Shown here piece by piece: positions 25,808 to 34,058 of a DNA stretch of 64,000 bases; the first letter of the stretch is position 1; each line of letters begins with the position of its first letter. Made by a program: the position numbers and the translations under genes. The stretch spans positions 1 through 64,000 of the forward strand of contig NZ_FRDM01000015.1 of the NCBI RefSeq assembly GCF_900143215.1, given 5' to 3'. The DNA is from Geodermatophilus obscurus. GTDB taxonomy: Bacteria; Actinomycetota; Actinomycetes; Mycobacteriales; Geodermatophilaceae. The notes below the pieces were generated by a model. That model saw nothing but the letters and a program-made list of their open reading frames with translations, ran no database searches and was not told the DNA's origin.

Positions 25808-26614
25808 TCAGGGACGGCGCCAGTCGTCGGAGGTCAGGTGGGAACCGGCCATCGGGCCCATCTGCAGCATGCCGCCGTCGACGGCGTAGGAGGTCCCGGT
25901 CACGTAGGAGGCCTCCGGTGAGGCGAGGAAGGCGACGACGGCGGCCACCTCCCGCGCGCCGCCGGGACGGCGCAGCGGGACGCCGGGCCGCTCGTGCCCG
26001 GGAGCGGTCGGGTCCTCGTCCTGCTGGCCGGTCATCGGGGTGGCGATCTCGCCGGGCGCGACGGCGTTGACCGTGATGCCGTGCTCGGCCAGCTCGATCG
26101 CGGCGACCCGGGTGAGCAGGCCCAGGCCGCCCTTGGCCGCGCAGTAGGCGGCGGCGCCGACCCGCGGCTGGTGCTCGTGGACGCTGGTGATGTTGACGAT
26201 CCGCCCGCCGCGGCCGGCGGCGACCATCCGCCGGGCGGCCCGCTGCAGGCACAGGAACGCCGCGTCGAGGTCGGTGGCCAGCACCTCCCGCCAGGTGGCG
26301 AAGTCGGTGTCGAGCAGCGTGGACATGTGCCCGGTGCCGGCGTCGTTGACCAGGACGTCGACACCGCCGAGGGCGTCGGCCAGCTCGTCGACCACGTCGG
26401 CGGCCTCGGGCAGCCGCGTCAGGTCGACGGGCCGGACCTCGGCGCGCCGCCCCAGCCCGCGCACCTCCTCCGCGGTGGCCTCCGCGGCCTCGCGCTCGCG
26501 GTACCAGGTGATGCCGACGTCACAGCCCTGTTCGGCGAGCGCGACGGCGGTGGCCCGGCCGATGCCCGACTCGGAGCCGGTGACGATGGCGACGCGGCGT
26601 GCGGGTGCGGTCAT
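25808..26614 (-). CDS. Short-chain dehydrogenase/reductase
   Basis: 268 aa. TGSESGIG at 12-19, NDAG, catalytic region NITSVHEHQPRVGAAAYCAAK (Ser, Tyr, Lys), PGEIATPM and the glucose-dehydrogenase-like C-terminus GTSYAVDGGM. Classical SDR, probably NADP-linked because of YREREAA after strand 2 (inference). A -10-like TAGCGT lies 6 nt upstream of the ATG, so the mRNA may be leaderless. Confidence 0.9.
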   Translation of the reverse strand: MTAPARRVAIVTGSESGIGRATAVALAEQGCDVGITWYREREAAEATAEEVRGLGRRAEVRPVDLTRLPEAADVVDELADALGGVDVLVNDAGTGHMSTLLDTDFATWREVLATDLDAAFLCLQRAARRMVAAGRGGRIVNITSVHEHQPRVGAAAYCAAKGGLGLLTRVAAIELAEHGITVNAVAPGEIATPMTGQQDEDPTAPGHERPGVPLRRPGGAREVAAVVAFLASPEASYVTGTSYAVDGGMLQMGPMAGSHLTSDDWRRP

Positions 26615-26620
26615 GGCCCG

Positions 26621-26626
26621 ACGCTA
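26621..26626 (-). promoter_or_regulatory. -10 element placing transcription start at the SDR start codon
   Basis: TAGCGT on the minus strand ends 6 nt before the ATG, the spacing seen in leaderless actinobacterial transcripts. There is no Shine-Dalgarno-like sequence in the gap. Confidence 0.45.
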
Positions 26627-26634
26627 GTTCCAGG

Positions 26635-26745
26635 ACCCTCCTGCCCCCCACCGTTCGGAGGAGGACCCCGTCCCGCTCACCCCTCGCGAGCTCGGGGTGA
26701 GCCTCCGGACGGGGCCGGCGGGACTCTGCGGAGGGGCCTCCCGGG
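26635..26745. repeat. Diverged copy of the dispersed GC-rich repeat in a promoter region
   Basis: Contains GAGGACCCCGTCCCGCTCAC and GACGGGGCC as in the other copies, plus an internal inverted repeat around CTCACCCC/GGGGTGAG. Unlike most copies it lies between two divergent start codons. Confidence 0.55.
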
Positions 26746-26808
26746 ACCGACACCCGATCGCAGTGCGATCCACGGCCGGCCGGGACCCGGACGGGGTAGT
26801 GGACGAGC

Positions 26809-27432
26809 ATGACCGCCGGCCGCCGCTGCGCACTCGCCGCCGTCGCGGCGCTCCTCACCGTGCTGCTCGGCGGGTGCGTGGCGGTGGAGGTCCCGGTGTC
26901 CGGACCGGCCCCCGAGGCGGCCGCGCCGACCTCCACCCCGCCCCCCGCGGAGGCCTCCGCCGCGGAGCGGGAGATGGCGCGCGACATCCTCGACCGGGTC
27001 AACGACGAGCGCACCGAGCGCGGGCTCGCACCGGTGGAGTGGGACGAGGAGCTCGCGGCGGTGGCCCGCAGCTGGAGCGCCGAGATGGCGCGCACCGGGC
27101 AGCTGCGACACCAGGACATCGGGGGGCTGCTCGCGCGCGAGGACCTCTCCGACCTGCAGGGGATCGGCGAGAACGTCTTCCAGTCGACCGGTCCGGTACC
27201 GGCGGGCACCATCCACGCGGGCTGGATGCGCTCCGACGGCCACCGGGTCAACGTGGTGAACCCCGGTTGGAACCGGTTGGGCGTCGGCGTGCACTGCGCG
27301 GAGAACGGGTCGGTGTGGGCGACCCAGGAGTTCGGGCGGACGATCGGCGCGGACCTGCCTGCGGTCGCCACCACCACGCCGCCGCCGGAGCCGCTGGTCC
27401 GCCCGGAGGACGACGGGCCGACCTGCGGCTGA
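26809..27432 (+). CDS. CAP/SCP-domain lipoprotein
   Basis: 207 aa. Signal peptide with lipobox LLGGC (Cys 23), Pro/Ala-rich linker to about 47, then a bacterial CAP (YkwD-like) domain: ILDRVNDERTERGLAPVEWD, RSWSAEMARTGQLRHQD, GENVF, and GWMRSDGHRVNVVNPGWNRLGVG with the family's conserved His. Exported, function in this family mostly unknown. A short Pro-rich tail follows the domain. Confidence 0.88.
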   Translation: MTAGRRCALAAVAALLTVLLGGCVAVEVPVSGPAPEAAAPTSTPPPAEASAAEREMARDILDRVNDERTERGLAPVEWDEELAAVARSWSAEMARTGQLRHQDIGGLLAREDLSDLQGIGENVFQSTGPVPAGTIHAGWMRSDGHRVNVVNPGWNRLGVGVHCAENGSVWATQEFGRTIGADLPAVATTTPPPEPLVRPEDDGPTCG

Positions 27433-27447
27433 CCACCGCCCTCACAG

Positions 27448-27627
27448 TCAGGCGGCGGCGAGCCGCCGGTCGAGCAGGGTGTCGACGTCGGCCTCGGCCT
27501 CGGCGACCCGTCGCGCGTTCTCGGCCGATGGGCTGTGGGCCGCGGCGCTGCGGGCGACGCCGAGCGCGATGTAGGCGACGGCGATCTCCAGGTCGAGGGC
27601 CTCGATGCTGGTGACGGTGCGGGTCAT
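27448..27627 (-). CDS. Small hypothetical protein coupled to the WYL regulator
   Basis: 59 aa, wholly helical in appearance (LDLEIAVAYIALGVARSAAA and EADVDTLLDRRL), with no recognised domain. A very good RBS (GGGGAGG five nt before ATG) and a 4-nt ATGA overlap with the regulator's stop make it a real, translationally coupled gene. Confidence 0.75.
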   Translation of the reverse strand: MTRTVTSIEALDLEIAVAYIALGVARSAAAHSPSAENARRVAEAEADVDTLLDRRLAAA

Positions 27628-28631
27628 GGTGACCTCCCCTCGGTGGGACGGTCCCCATGCTCGTCCGGGGGTACGACGGAACCGGCCCTGCTGAACCGAT
27701 GCCCCCACTCGTGCAGCAGATACAGCAACTCCGGCGGCGAGACGACGGCGACCTCGGCGCCCAGGGTGCCGATGGCGAACGCCGGCCAGTCCAGGCCGTC
27801 GGCCTCCATGTGCACCCGGCTGCGACCGGGGCCGTCGTCCTGGACCCGCGCCCACCGCCCGATCCGTGCCCGCACCCGGTCGGCGGGGGCGTCGACGAGG
27901 AACTCGACGGCGGTGGGCGCACTCAGCGCCGCCGTGCCGGCCCGGACGAACGCGACGGCGTCCTCGGCCGGCAGCCGCCGCGGTGCGAACCGGGCCCCGG
28001 TCGGCCGCGGCTCGGCCAGCCGGTCGAGGCGGAAGCTGCGCCAGTCGCCGCGGTCGAGGTCGTAGCCGACCAGGTACCAGCGCCGGCCGAGGGTGACCAG
28101 CCGGTGCGGCTCGACCCTCCGGTCCGACGGGGTGGCGTCGGCGGCGGTGTAGGCGAAGTGCAGCCGTTCGCAGTCGCGGGCCGCCTGGGCCACGACGGCC
28201 AGCGCCTCCGGGTCGACGAGGTGCCGCGGAGCGGCCCACGGCGCCGGGTCGGTCACCGCGCGCAGCGCCTCGACCCGGCGCCGCAGCCGCGCCGGCATCA
28301 CCTGCACGACCTTGGCCAGCGCCCGCACCGACGACTCCGCCGTCCCGGCGACGGCGCTCTGCGCGGCGGTCTGCAGCCCGACGGCCAGGGCGACCGCCTC
28401 CTCGTCGTCGAGGACCAGCGGCGGGAGGGCGGCGCCGGGGGCCAGCTGGTAACCGCCGTCGACGCCGCGCTGGGCCCGCACCGGGTAGCCGAGCTCGCGC
28501 AGCCGGTCGACGTCCCGGCGCAGCGTGCGGACCGAGACGCCGAGCCGGTCGGCGAGGTCGGCACCGGCCCAGTAGCGGCGCTGCTGCAGCAGCGAGAGCA
28601 GCCGGAGGGTGCGGGCACCGGGGTCGGTCAT
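27624..28631 (-). CDS. YafY-type HTH/WYL-domain transcriptional regulator
   Basis: 335 aa. N-terminal HTH_11 (ADLADRLGVSVRTLRRDVDRL) followed by the YafY-like fold GGYQLAPGA and a WYL domain with RRWYLVGYDLDRGDWRSFRL. WYL domains sense nucleic acids or small ligands in other proteins. The start ATG lies close to a perfect 8-bp inverted repeat in the divergent promoter to the DinB-like gene, which it probably represses or activates. Confidence 0.9.
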   Translation of the reverse strand: MTDPGARTLRLLSLLQQRRYWAGADLADRLGVSVRTLRRDVDRLRELGYPVRAQRGVDGGYQLAPGAALPPLVLDDEEAVALAVGLQTAAQSAVAGTAESSVRALAKVVQVMPARLRRRVEALRAVTDPAPWAAPRHLVDPEALAVVAQAARDCERLHFAYTAADATPSDRRVEPHRLVTLGRRWYLVGYDLDRGDWRSFRLDRLAEPRPTGARFAPRRLPAEDAVAFVRAGTAALSAPTAVEFLVDAPADRVRARIGRWARVQDDGPGRSRVHMEADGLDWPAFAIGTLGAEVAVVSPPELLYLLHEWGHRFSRAGSVVPPDEHGDRPTEGRSP

Positions 28632-28637
28632 GCAGGA

Positions 28638-28663
28638 ATCCTGACTGGTATTGAGGTCAGGAT
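28638..28663. promoter_or_regulatory. Operator palindrome between the WYL regulator and DinB-like gene
   Basis: Perfect inverted repeat ATCCTGAC/GTCAGGAT with a 10-bp spacer (28638-28645/28656-28663), 7 bp upstream of the regulator's ATG. Arm centres are 18 bp apart, near two helical turns, which suits a dimeric HTH protein. Confidence 0.65.
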
Positions 28664-28724
28664 GTGGCACTTGTCCGGCCTAGCGTCGTCCTCGACAGGA
28701 ACGAGACCCGGAAAGGCGGATCCC

Positions 28725-29246
28725 ATGGACACCACGACGACCCTCACCGGCGAGCGGGCGGACCTGCTGGAGGCGCTGGCCGCGCACCGGCACTTCCTCC
28801 GGTACACCGTCCAGGGCCTCACCGAGGAGCAGGCCCGGCTGCGGCCGACGGCCAGCGAGCTCACTCTCGGCGGGCTGGTCAAGCACGTCGCGCACCAGGA
28901 GGCCGGCTGGGTGGACTTCATCGTGGACGGCCCGGCCGCCATGGCCTCGGCCACCGACCCGGAGCAGATGGCCACGTGGGCCGAGCAGTTCCGGCTGGGC
29001 CCCGACGAGACGCTGGACGGCGTGCTGGCCTCCTACGAGGAGGCCGCGCGGCGCACCGACGAGCTGGTGCGCACCCTCCCCGACCTCGACGCGTCGCACC
29101 CGCTGCCGGAGGCGCCGTGGTTCGAGCCGGGCGCGACCCGCTCGGCCCGCCGGGTGTTCCTGCACATCGTCGCCGAGACCGCCCAGCACGCCGGTCACGC
29201 CGACATCCTGCGGGAGACCCTGGACGGCCAGAAGACGATGGGCTGA
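28725..29246 (+). CDS. DinB-family (DUF664-like) protein
   Basis: 173 aa four-helix-bundle protein. The putative metal-binding histidines are in LVKHVAHQEAGWV (near 49) and ETAQHAGHADILRE (near 154). Related proteins include bacillithiol or mycothiol S-transferases and DNA-damage-induced DinB; which applies is unknown. It is divergent from a YafY-type regulator, a common pairing. ATG 28725 follows GGAAAGGCGGA. Confidence 0.85.
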   Translation: MDTTTTLTGERADLLEALAAHRHFLRYTVQGLTEEQARLRPTASELTLGGLVKHVAHQEAGWVDFIVDGPAAMASATDPEQMATWAEQFRLGPDETLDGVLASYEEAARRTDELVRTLPDLDASHPLPEAPWFEPGATRSARRVFLHIVAETAQHAGHADILRETLDGQKTMG

Positions 29247-29267
29247 GCTCAGGGCTCCGGCCGCCGA

Positions 29268-29295
29268 GGCGGCCGTCCGGAACCGGACGGCCGCC
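29268..29295 (+). terminator. Terminator of the DinB-like gene
   Basis: Perfect 13-bp stem GGCGGCCGTCCGG/CCGGACGGCCGCC with a 2-nt AA loop, 21 bp behind the stop. No U-tract. Confidence 0.8.
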
Positions 29296-29314
29296 GACCA
29301 CGCTGGGATGCACA

Positions 29315-29333
29315 TATGACTGAGTCAGTCATA
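29315..29333. promoter_or_regulatory. Perfect 19-bp palindrome, MarR operator
   Basis: TATGACTGAGTCAGTCATA, a 9-1-9 perfect palindrome ending 10 bp before the start codon of the MarR gene. Position and symmetry suit autoregulation of the marR-MFS operon; it probably overlaps the promoter or transcription start. Confidence 0.75.
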
Positions 29334-29343
29334 GAATGGTGGC

Positions 29344-29868
29344 ATGGAGCGGCTGACGAACCTGCTCGGCGCCTTCGCGCTGGCGGTCGCCGATCGGGTG
29401 GCAGCAGCCACCGAGGCGGCATGCGGTGCGGGCGGCGCCGCGGCTGCCGTCCTCGTGCACCTGAGCCGCCATCCGGAGACCTCGGTGTCCGACCTGGCCG
29501 CGGTCGTGGGCGTGGGCGGCTCCGGCGGCGTGCGCCTGGTGGACCGCCTCGCGGCCCAGGGCCTGGTCACCCGGGAGCCGAGCCCCACCGACCGGCGCAC
29601 CGTCCTGCTGCGCCTGACCGAGACGGGCACGGAGACGGCCCGGCGGGTGCTGCACGCCCGCGAGGAAGCCGTGCGCCAGACGGTGGAGGCCCTCGGGGCG
29701 GACCAGCGCTCGGCGCTGGAGCGCCTGCTCCCGGACCTCGTGACCGCCCTGCCGGGCAGCCGGACGGAGGTCCTGCGCACCTGCCGCCTGTGTGACGTGG
29801 CCGCCTGCCGGCAGGAGCCGGGCTGCCCGTTGGACTGCTGGCCACCGGACGGCGGCGGACCGGCGTGA
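29344..29868 (+). CDS. MarR-family regulator with a C-terminal cysteine cluster
   Basis: 174 aa. Winged helix in TSVSDLAAVVGVGGSGGVRLVDRL and wing LVTREPSPTDRRTVLLRLTETG. The last 30 residues carry five cysteines (CRLCDVAACRQ then GCPLDC), an arrangement that could bind metal or sense thiol oxidation; that role is inference. It precedes an MFS gene with a 4-nt overlap and has a perfect palindrome in its promoter. Confidence 0.9.
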   Translation: MERLTNLLGAFALAVADRVAAATEAACGAGGAAAAVLVHLSRHPETSVSDLAAVVGVGGSGGVRLVDRLAAQGLVTREPSPTDRRTVLLRLTETGTETARRVLHAREEAVRQTVEALGADQRSALERLLPDLVTALPGSRTEVLRTCRLCDVAACRQEPGCPLDCWPPDGGGPA

Positions 29869-31052
29869 GCGGCGTCCCGGCCGTCCGCGCGCCGGATGCC
29901 GAGCGGATCCCACCGTGGGCGCTGATCGGGTCGGGACTGGCGGTGGTGGCGGTCGCCTTCGGCCTCGCGCGCTACGGCTACGGACTCCTGCTGCCGCAGA
30001 TGCGGACCTCCCTGGACCTGTCGCTGGGCCAACTGGGCGCCATCGGCGGCGCGGGGTACGGCAGCTACCTGGTCGCCTCCCTGGCCTGCCCCGCGCTGCT
30101 GTCCCGGTGGGGGCCGCGCAGGACCGTGCTGGCGGGTGGGGCGTCCGCCGTCGCCGGGATGGCGGTGTGCGCCGCGGCCACCGGCCCGCTGACCCTGGGG
30201 GTCGGCGTCCTCGTCGCCGGCGCGAGCCCGGCTCTGGTGTGGCCTCCCTACGTGGCCGCGGTCGAGGCGCACCTGGCCGCGGACCGCCGGGCACGCGCCC
30301 ACGGGGTCATCAACTCCGGCACCGCCTACGGGGTCGCCCTGGCCGGGCCGGTGAGCCTGCTCGCCACCGGATCCTGGCGGGGAGCGTGGGCGGCCTTCGC
30401 CGCCGTGGCCCTCCTGGCCACGATCTGGGCGGTGCGCACCCTGCCCTCCGGGGTCCACTCCACCGCCGGCGCCCGCGGTGCCGGGAGCCTGGTGGCGGTG
30501 GCACGGGAGCAGGGGAGGCGGCTGCTGCTGGCCGCGTTCCTCGTCGGTCTCGTCGCGGGCAGCTACTCGACCTTCGGTGTCGAGGTCGCCACCGCGCAGG
30601 CGCCGCTGGGCGAGGTCAGCGGCGGGGTCTTCCAGACCCTGGTCGGGATCAGCGGCGTCGCGGGCGGACTGGTCGGAGCGCTGCTGGCCAGGACCTCGCT
30701 CCCCCGCCTGCTGGCGGCAACGGCGTCGACGCTCGCCGCGTCCTGCCTGCTCCTGGCCGCGGCGCCCGGCCTCGTCCTCGTCTCGGCGGTCCTCTACGGC
30801 GCGGGCTTCATCGCGATCATCGGGCTGCTCCTGATCTGGAGCAACGCCCTCGTCCCGCGCGCCCCCGCCACCGGGATCGTCACCGCCATGCTGGCCATGG
30901 CCCTCGGGCTGGTCGTCGGCCCGCCCCTGGCCGGCGTCGTCGCCGGGGCGGCCGGTCTTCCCACGGTCTTCGTCGCGTGTGCACCACTCGCGGCGACCGT
31001 CGGGCTGCTGCACCCGGCGCGACGTCGTTCCTCTCCTCCCGGACCGGCGTGA
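29865..31052 (+). CDS. MFS transporter
   Basis: 395 aa with about twelve membrane segments. The first repeat has the loop LLSRWGPRRTVLAGG (MFS motif A-like) and the YbfB/CynX-like start FGLARYGYGLLLPQMR. Its GTG overlaps the marR stop by 4 nt, so an exported compound sensed by the MarR protein is the likely cargo. Confidence 0.88.
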   Translation: MSGVPAVRAPDAERIPPWALIGSGLAVVAVAFGLARYGYGLLLPQMRTSLDLSLGQLGAIGGAGYGSYLVASLACPALLSRWGPRRTVLAGGASAVAGMAVCAAATGPLTLGVGVLVAGASPALVWPPYVAAVEAHLAADRRARAHGVINSGTAYGVALAGPVSLLATGSWRGAWAAFAAVALLATIWAVRTLPSGVHSTAGARGAGSLVAVAREQGRRLLLAAFLVGLVAGSYSTFGVEVATAQAPLGEVSGGVFQTLVGISGVAGGLVGALLARTSLPRLLAATASTLAASCLLLAAAPGLVLVSAVLYGAGFIAIIGLLLIWSNALVPRAPATGIVTAMLAMALGLVVGPPLAGVVAGAAGLPTVFVACAPLAATVGLLHPARRRSSPPGPA

Positions 31053-31125
31053 CCATCGGCGGGTGTCCACCGCCCCCGGCGTGTCGAGCAGCCACCCGTC
31101 GACGACCACCGGCGGGACCCGGAGG

Positions 31126-32079
31126 TCAGCCCTCCTCGAGCGCGCGGAGCGCGGCCAGCGCGTGGTCGCGGGCGGCGGCGGCCTCGGTGGCGTGCCGCTC
31201 CGCGGTGCGCCGGTGCCGCTCGGCCCGTTCGAGCTCTTCGGCGGTCCGCGCGGCCTCCTCCTCGGTGCGGGAGAGCTCGTCGGCCAGCTCCGCTCCCCGC
31301 GCCTGCAGGTCGGCCCGGCGGGCGTCGAGGTCGTCGACCCGGTGCCGCTCCTCCTCGGCCGCGGCGACGGCCTCGGCGGCCAGCGCGGTCGCCTCCTGCG
31401 CCGCGCGGCGCGCCTCCTCGAGCTCGCGCCGGCGGCGCTCCTCGGCCGCCCGCCGTGCCTCCTCCTCGCGCCGTCGCGCCTCCTCCGCGGCCCGCCGGGC
31501 GTCCTCGGCGCGGCGCCGGCGGGGAGCCGCGGTGCCGTCGCGCGTCGTGGGGGCCTCGCGCCGCTCCGGTCGCGGCGACACCAGCCGCAGCGCCGGCCGG
31601 GTGCCGGTCGTCCCCAGGCCGCTGTAGGACATCGCCCCGGTGAGCCGGCCGGACAGCAGCCCCGCGCCGGCCTCCGGATCGGCCATCGCGGCGCGCAGCG
31701 TCTCCGCGACCTGGGTCTCCACCGTGCTGCCCACCCGCATGCCGTGCTCGCGGGCCAGCGCGGTCGCCCGGCGGGTGAGCGCGGTCAGCAGCTGGGAGCG
31801 CTGGCGGTCCAGGGCGCGCAGCTGGTCGCCGGCCAGCTCCTCCTGCGCCTGCCGCAGCAGGTCGCCGAGCTCGACGAGGCCCTCGATCTCCGCGCGCTGC
31901 TTCCGCACCAGCAGGTTGCACACCCACGCCGCGGCGGTCGGCTTGGGCAGCGCGCCGATCTCCCGGGCCAGGGTCCGGTTCCCTGCGCCCCGGGCGTCGT
32001 CCTGGCGCTGCGTGCGCACCGCGACGAACTCGTCGGGCAGCACCGCGTACAGCTCGTCGGCCACCTCGTCGAGGTCCAC
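31126..32079 (-). CDS. Coiled-coil protein of unknown function
   Basis: 317 aa. N-terminal helical domain (MDLDEVADELYAVLPDEFVA, PKPTAAAWVCNLLVRK) followed by a basic linker (about 160-190) and a long charged coiled coil of Glu, Arg and Ala to the end. No signal peptide or membrane segment. The N-terminal motif is one I associate with uncharacterised actinobacterial proteins; no function can be assigned. Confidence 0.75.
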   Translation of the reverse strand: MDLDEVADELYAVLPDEFVAVRTQRQDDARGAGNRTLAREIGALPKPTAAAWVCNLLVRKQRAEIEGLVELGDLLRQAQEELAGDQLRALDRQRSQLLTALTRRATALAREHGMRVGSTVETQVAETLRAAMADPEAGAGLLSGRLTGAMSYSGLGTTGTRPALRLVSPRPERREAPTTRDGTAAPRRRRAEDARRAAEEARRREEEARRAAEERRRRELEEARRAAQEATALAAEAVAAAEEERHRVDDLDARRADLQARGAELADELSRTEEEAARTAEELERAERHRRTAERHATEAAAARDHALAALRALEEG

Positions 32080-32100
32080 GGGCGCCTCCTCGCTGCCGGG

Positions 32101-32149
32101 TGCTGCGAACTCGTGGTGATCGCGGCGCGATCACCACGAGTTCGTAGCA
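32101..32149. repeat. Long perfect palindrome between divergent genes
   Basis: An 18-bp perfect stem (32106-32123/32127-32144, 3-nt loop) that starts CGAACTCGTGGTGATCGC; with one G-T pair it extends five more pairs to 32101/32149. It lies 22 bp upstream of the coiled-coil start and 27 bp upstream of the SRPBCC start, so it is not a simple end-of-gene terminator. Confidence 0.85.
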
Positions 32150-32175
32150 CTCGACGGCTCAGGCGGCGCGGCACC

Positions 32176-32649
32176 ATGACGGCCGTGACCACGACCAGGG
32201 TGAGCCGTTCCCTGCGGGCCGCGCGCGCCACCGTCTACCGCGCCCTGCTCGATCCCGTCGCCGTCGCCCACTGGAAGGTGCCCGAGGGCATGACGTGCGA
32301 GGTGCACGAGTTCGACGCCCGCGAGGGCGGCACGCTGCGCGTCTCGCTCACCTACGACGCGCCGGGGCCGCAGGGGAAGACGACGGCGCACACCGACACC
32401 TACCGCGGCCGCTTCGTCCGCCTGGTGCCCGACGAGCTGGTCGTGGAGGTCGACGTCTTCGAGGCCGCCGACCCTGCGCTGCAGGGCGAGATGACCAGCA
32501 CCATCACGCTGGCCGACGCCGGCGACGGCGGTACCGAGCTGACCGCCGTCCACGACGGGGTGCCCGACGCCGTGGCCCCCGCGGACAACGAGCTCGGCTG
32601 GCGGACGGCGCTGGACCGGCTGGCGGCCCTGGTCGAGCGCGACGCCTGA
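32176..32649 (+). CDS. SRPBCC/AHSA1-like protein
   Basis: 157 aa. The pattern RAARATVYRALLDPVAVAHWKVPEGM, EGGTLRVSLTY, GRFVRLVPDELVVEVDVFE and GWRTALDRLAALVE is that of AHSA1-type START/Bet v 1-like proteins, which bind hydrophobic ligands. No partner is evident. A copy of the dispersed repeat begins at the stop codon. Confidence 0.85.
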   Translation: MTAVTTTRVSRSLRAARATVYRALLDPVAVAHWKVPEGMTCEVHEFDAREGGTLRVSLTYDAPGPQGKTTAHTDTYRGRFVRLVPDELVVEVDVFEAADPALQGEMTSTITLADAGDGGTELTAVHDGVPDAVAPADNELGWRTALDRLAALVERDA

Positions 32650-32742
32650 GAAGGAACCCCCTGCCTCCGGCCCCGTCCAGGGCACCGCCCTGAGCTCGCG
32701 AAGGGCGGGGAGGACGGGGTCCTTCGACCTGCAGGGGGCCGT
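32650..32742 (+). repeat. Dispersed GC-rich repeat, well-preserved copy
   Basis: Starts GAAGGAACCCC at the base after the SRPBCC stop and ends GGGGTCCTTCGACCTGCAGG just before the convergent stop of the aldo/keto reductase. The middle shares CCGTCCAGGGCACCGCCC with the copies at 7239 and 61958. Confidence 0.75.
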
Positions 32743-33774
32743 TCAGGCCGTCCGGGGGGCCTCCCAGAGGTCGATGCCGGAGTCGACGGCGTGCTGCTCG
32801 ATCGCGGCGAGCTCGTCGTCGGAGAAGTCCAGCCGCTCGAGCGCGCCGACGTTCTGCTCCAGCTGGCCGACGCTGCTGGCGCCGATGAGCACGCTGGTCA
32901 CCCGCGGGTCGCGCAGCGCCCAGGCCAGCGCCATCTGGGCCAGGCTCTGCCCGCGCTGCTCGGCGATGCCGTCGAGCGCGCGGACGTGCCCGAGCGCCTC
33001 CTCGGTGAGCAGGTCGGCCGACAGCGACTTGCCCTGGCTGGCGCGCGAGCCCTCCGGGACGCCGTCCAGGTACTTGCTGGTGAGCATCCCCTGGGCCAGC
33101 GGGGAGAACGCGATGCAGCCGGCGCCGACGTCCTCGAGGGTGTCGAGCAGTCCCTCGGTCTCGATCCAGCGGTTGAGCATCGAGTACGAGGGCTGGTGGA
33201 TCAGCAGCGGCGTCCCCAGGTCGGCGAGGATCTCCGCGGCCTTCGCGGTGTCCTCGGGCGAGTACGAGGAGATGCCGACGTAGAGCGCCTTGCCCGCCTG
33301 GACGGCGCTGTGCAGCGCGCCCATCGTCTCCGCGAGCGGCGTGGTCGGGTCGGGCCGGTGGGAGTAGAAGACGTCGACGTACTCCAGGCCCATCCGGGCC
33401 AGCGACTGGTCGAGGCTGGACAGCACGTACTTGCGCCCGCCGCCGCCCTGGCCGTACGGGCCGGCCCACATGTCGTAACCGGCCTTGGTCGAGATGACCA
33501 GCTCGTCGCGGTAGGGACGGAAGTCGTCGGCGAGGTGCCGGCCGAAGTTGACCTCGGCGCTGCCGTAGGGCGGTCCGTAGTTGTTGGCCAGGTCGAAGTG
33601 GGTGACGCCGAGGTCGAAGGCGCGGCGCAGGATGTCGCGCTGCCGGTCGAACGGGACGTCGTCACCGAAGTTGTGCCACAGGCCCAGGCTGACCGCCGGC
33701 AGGTCCAGGCCGCTGCGGCCGGTGCGCCGGTAGGTCATCGAGTCGTAGCGGTCATCAGTTGCGGAGTAGGCCAT
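32743..33774 (-). CDS. Aldo/keto reductase (YghZ-like)
   Basis: 343 aa. Catalytic tetrad of the family: Asp and Tyr in HFDLANNYGPPYG, Lys in VISTKAGYDMW, His in FYSHRPDP; NADP-binding end IGASSVGQLEQNV. The length and the MTYRRTGRSGLDLPAVSLG start match the YghZ/Kv-beta-like branch that reduces small aldehydes such as methylglyoxal. An ATG 9 bp upstream (MPT) is an alternative start. Confidence 0.9.
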   Translation of the reverse strand: MAYSATDDRYDSMTYRRTGRSGLDLPAVSLGLWHNFGDDVPFDRQRDILRRAFDLGVTHFDLANNYGPPYGSAEVNFGRHLADDFRPYRDELVISTKAGYDMWAGPYGQGGGGRKYVLSSLDQSLARMGLEYVDVFYSHRPDPTTPLAETMGALHSAVQAGKALYVGISSYSPEDTAKAAEILADLGTPLLIHQPSYSMLNRWIETEGLLDTLEDVGAGCIAFSPLAQGMLTSKYLDGVPEGSRASQGKSLSADLLTEEALGHVRALDGIAEQRGQSLAQMALAWALRDPRVTSVLIGASSVGQLEQNVGALERLDFSDDELAAIEQHAVDSGIDLWEAPRTA

Positions 33775-33867
33775 GGTCGGCATCCTGCCCGGCTCGCGGG
33801 GGCCCGAATCCGGCCGCCTGCCGCCTACGCTGGCGAGGTCGGCGGCCCACTGCTCCGGAGGTGCACC

Positions 33868-34023
33868 GTGCTGCGAATCATCGGCTTCCTGCTGGTCGTC
33901 TGGCTGGTCGTCACGGTCGTCGGCGCGGTCCTCGAGGGGCTGTTCTGGCTCGCCGTGGTGGGCCTGGTCCTGTTCGTGCTCACCGCCGTCGTCGGCTGGA
34001 ACAAGCGGGACACCCGGGTCTGA
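33868..34023 (+). CDS. Small membrane protein
   Basis: 51 aa, missed by length filters. Reads MLRIIGFLLVVWLVVTVVGA then LFWLAVVGLVLFVLTAVVGW, two hydrophobic stretches joined by EG, ending KRDTRV, so probably a two-helix hairpin in the membrane. GTG start with CGGAGG six nt upstream. The common short actinobacterial hydrophobic protein type; function unknown. Confidence 0.75.
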   Translation: MLRIIGFLLVVWLVVTVVGAVLEGLFWLAVVGLVLFVLTAVVGWNKRDTRV

Positions 34024-34039
34024 GCCCCTAGCGGGGCTC
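34022..34039. terminator. Hairpin overlapping the stop codon
   Basis: Perfect 7-bp stem GAGCCCC/GGGGCTC, 4-nt loop, starting inside the TGA of the small membrane protein gene; the next gene is convergent. Confidence 0.65.
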
Positions 34040-34058
34040 GTGGCCGCAGCGCTCGCGC

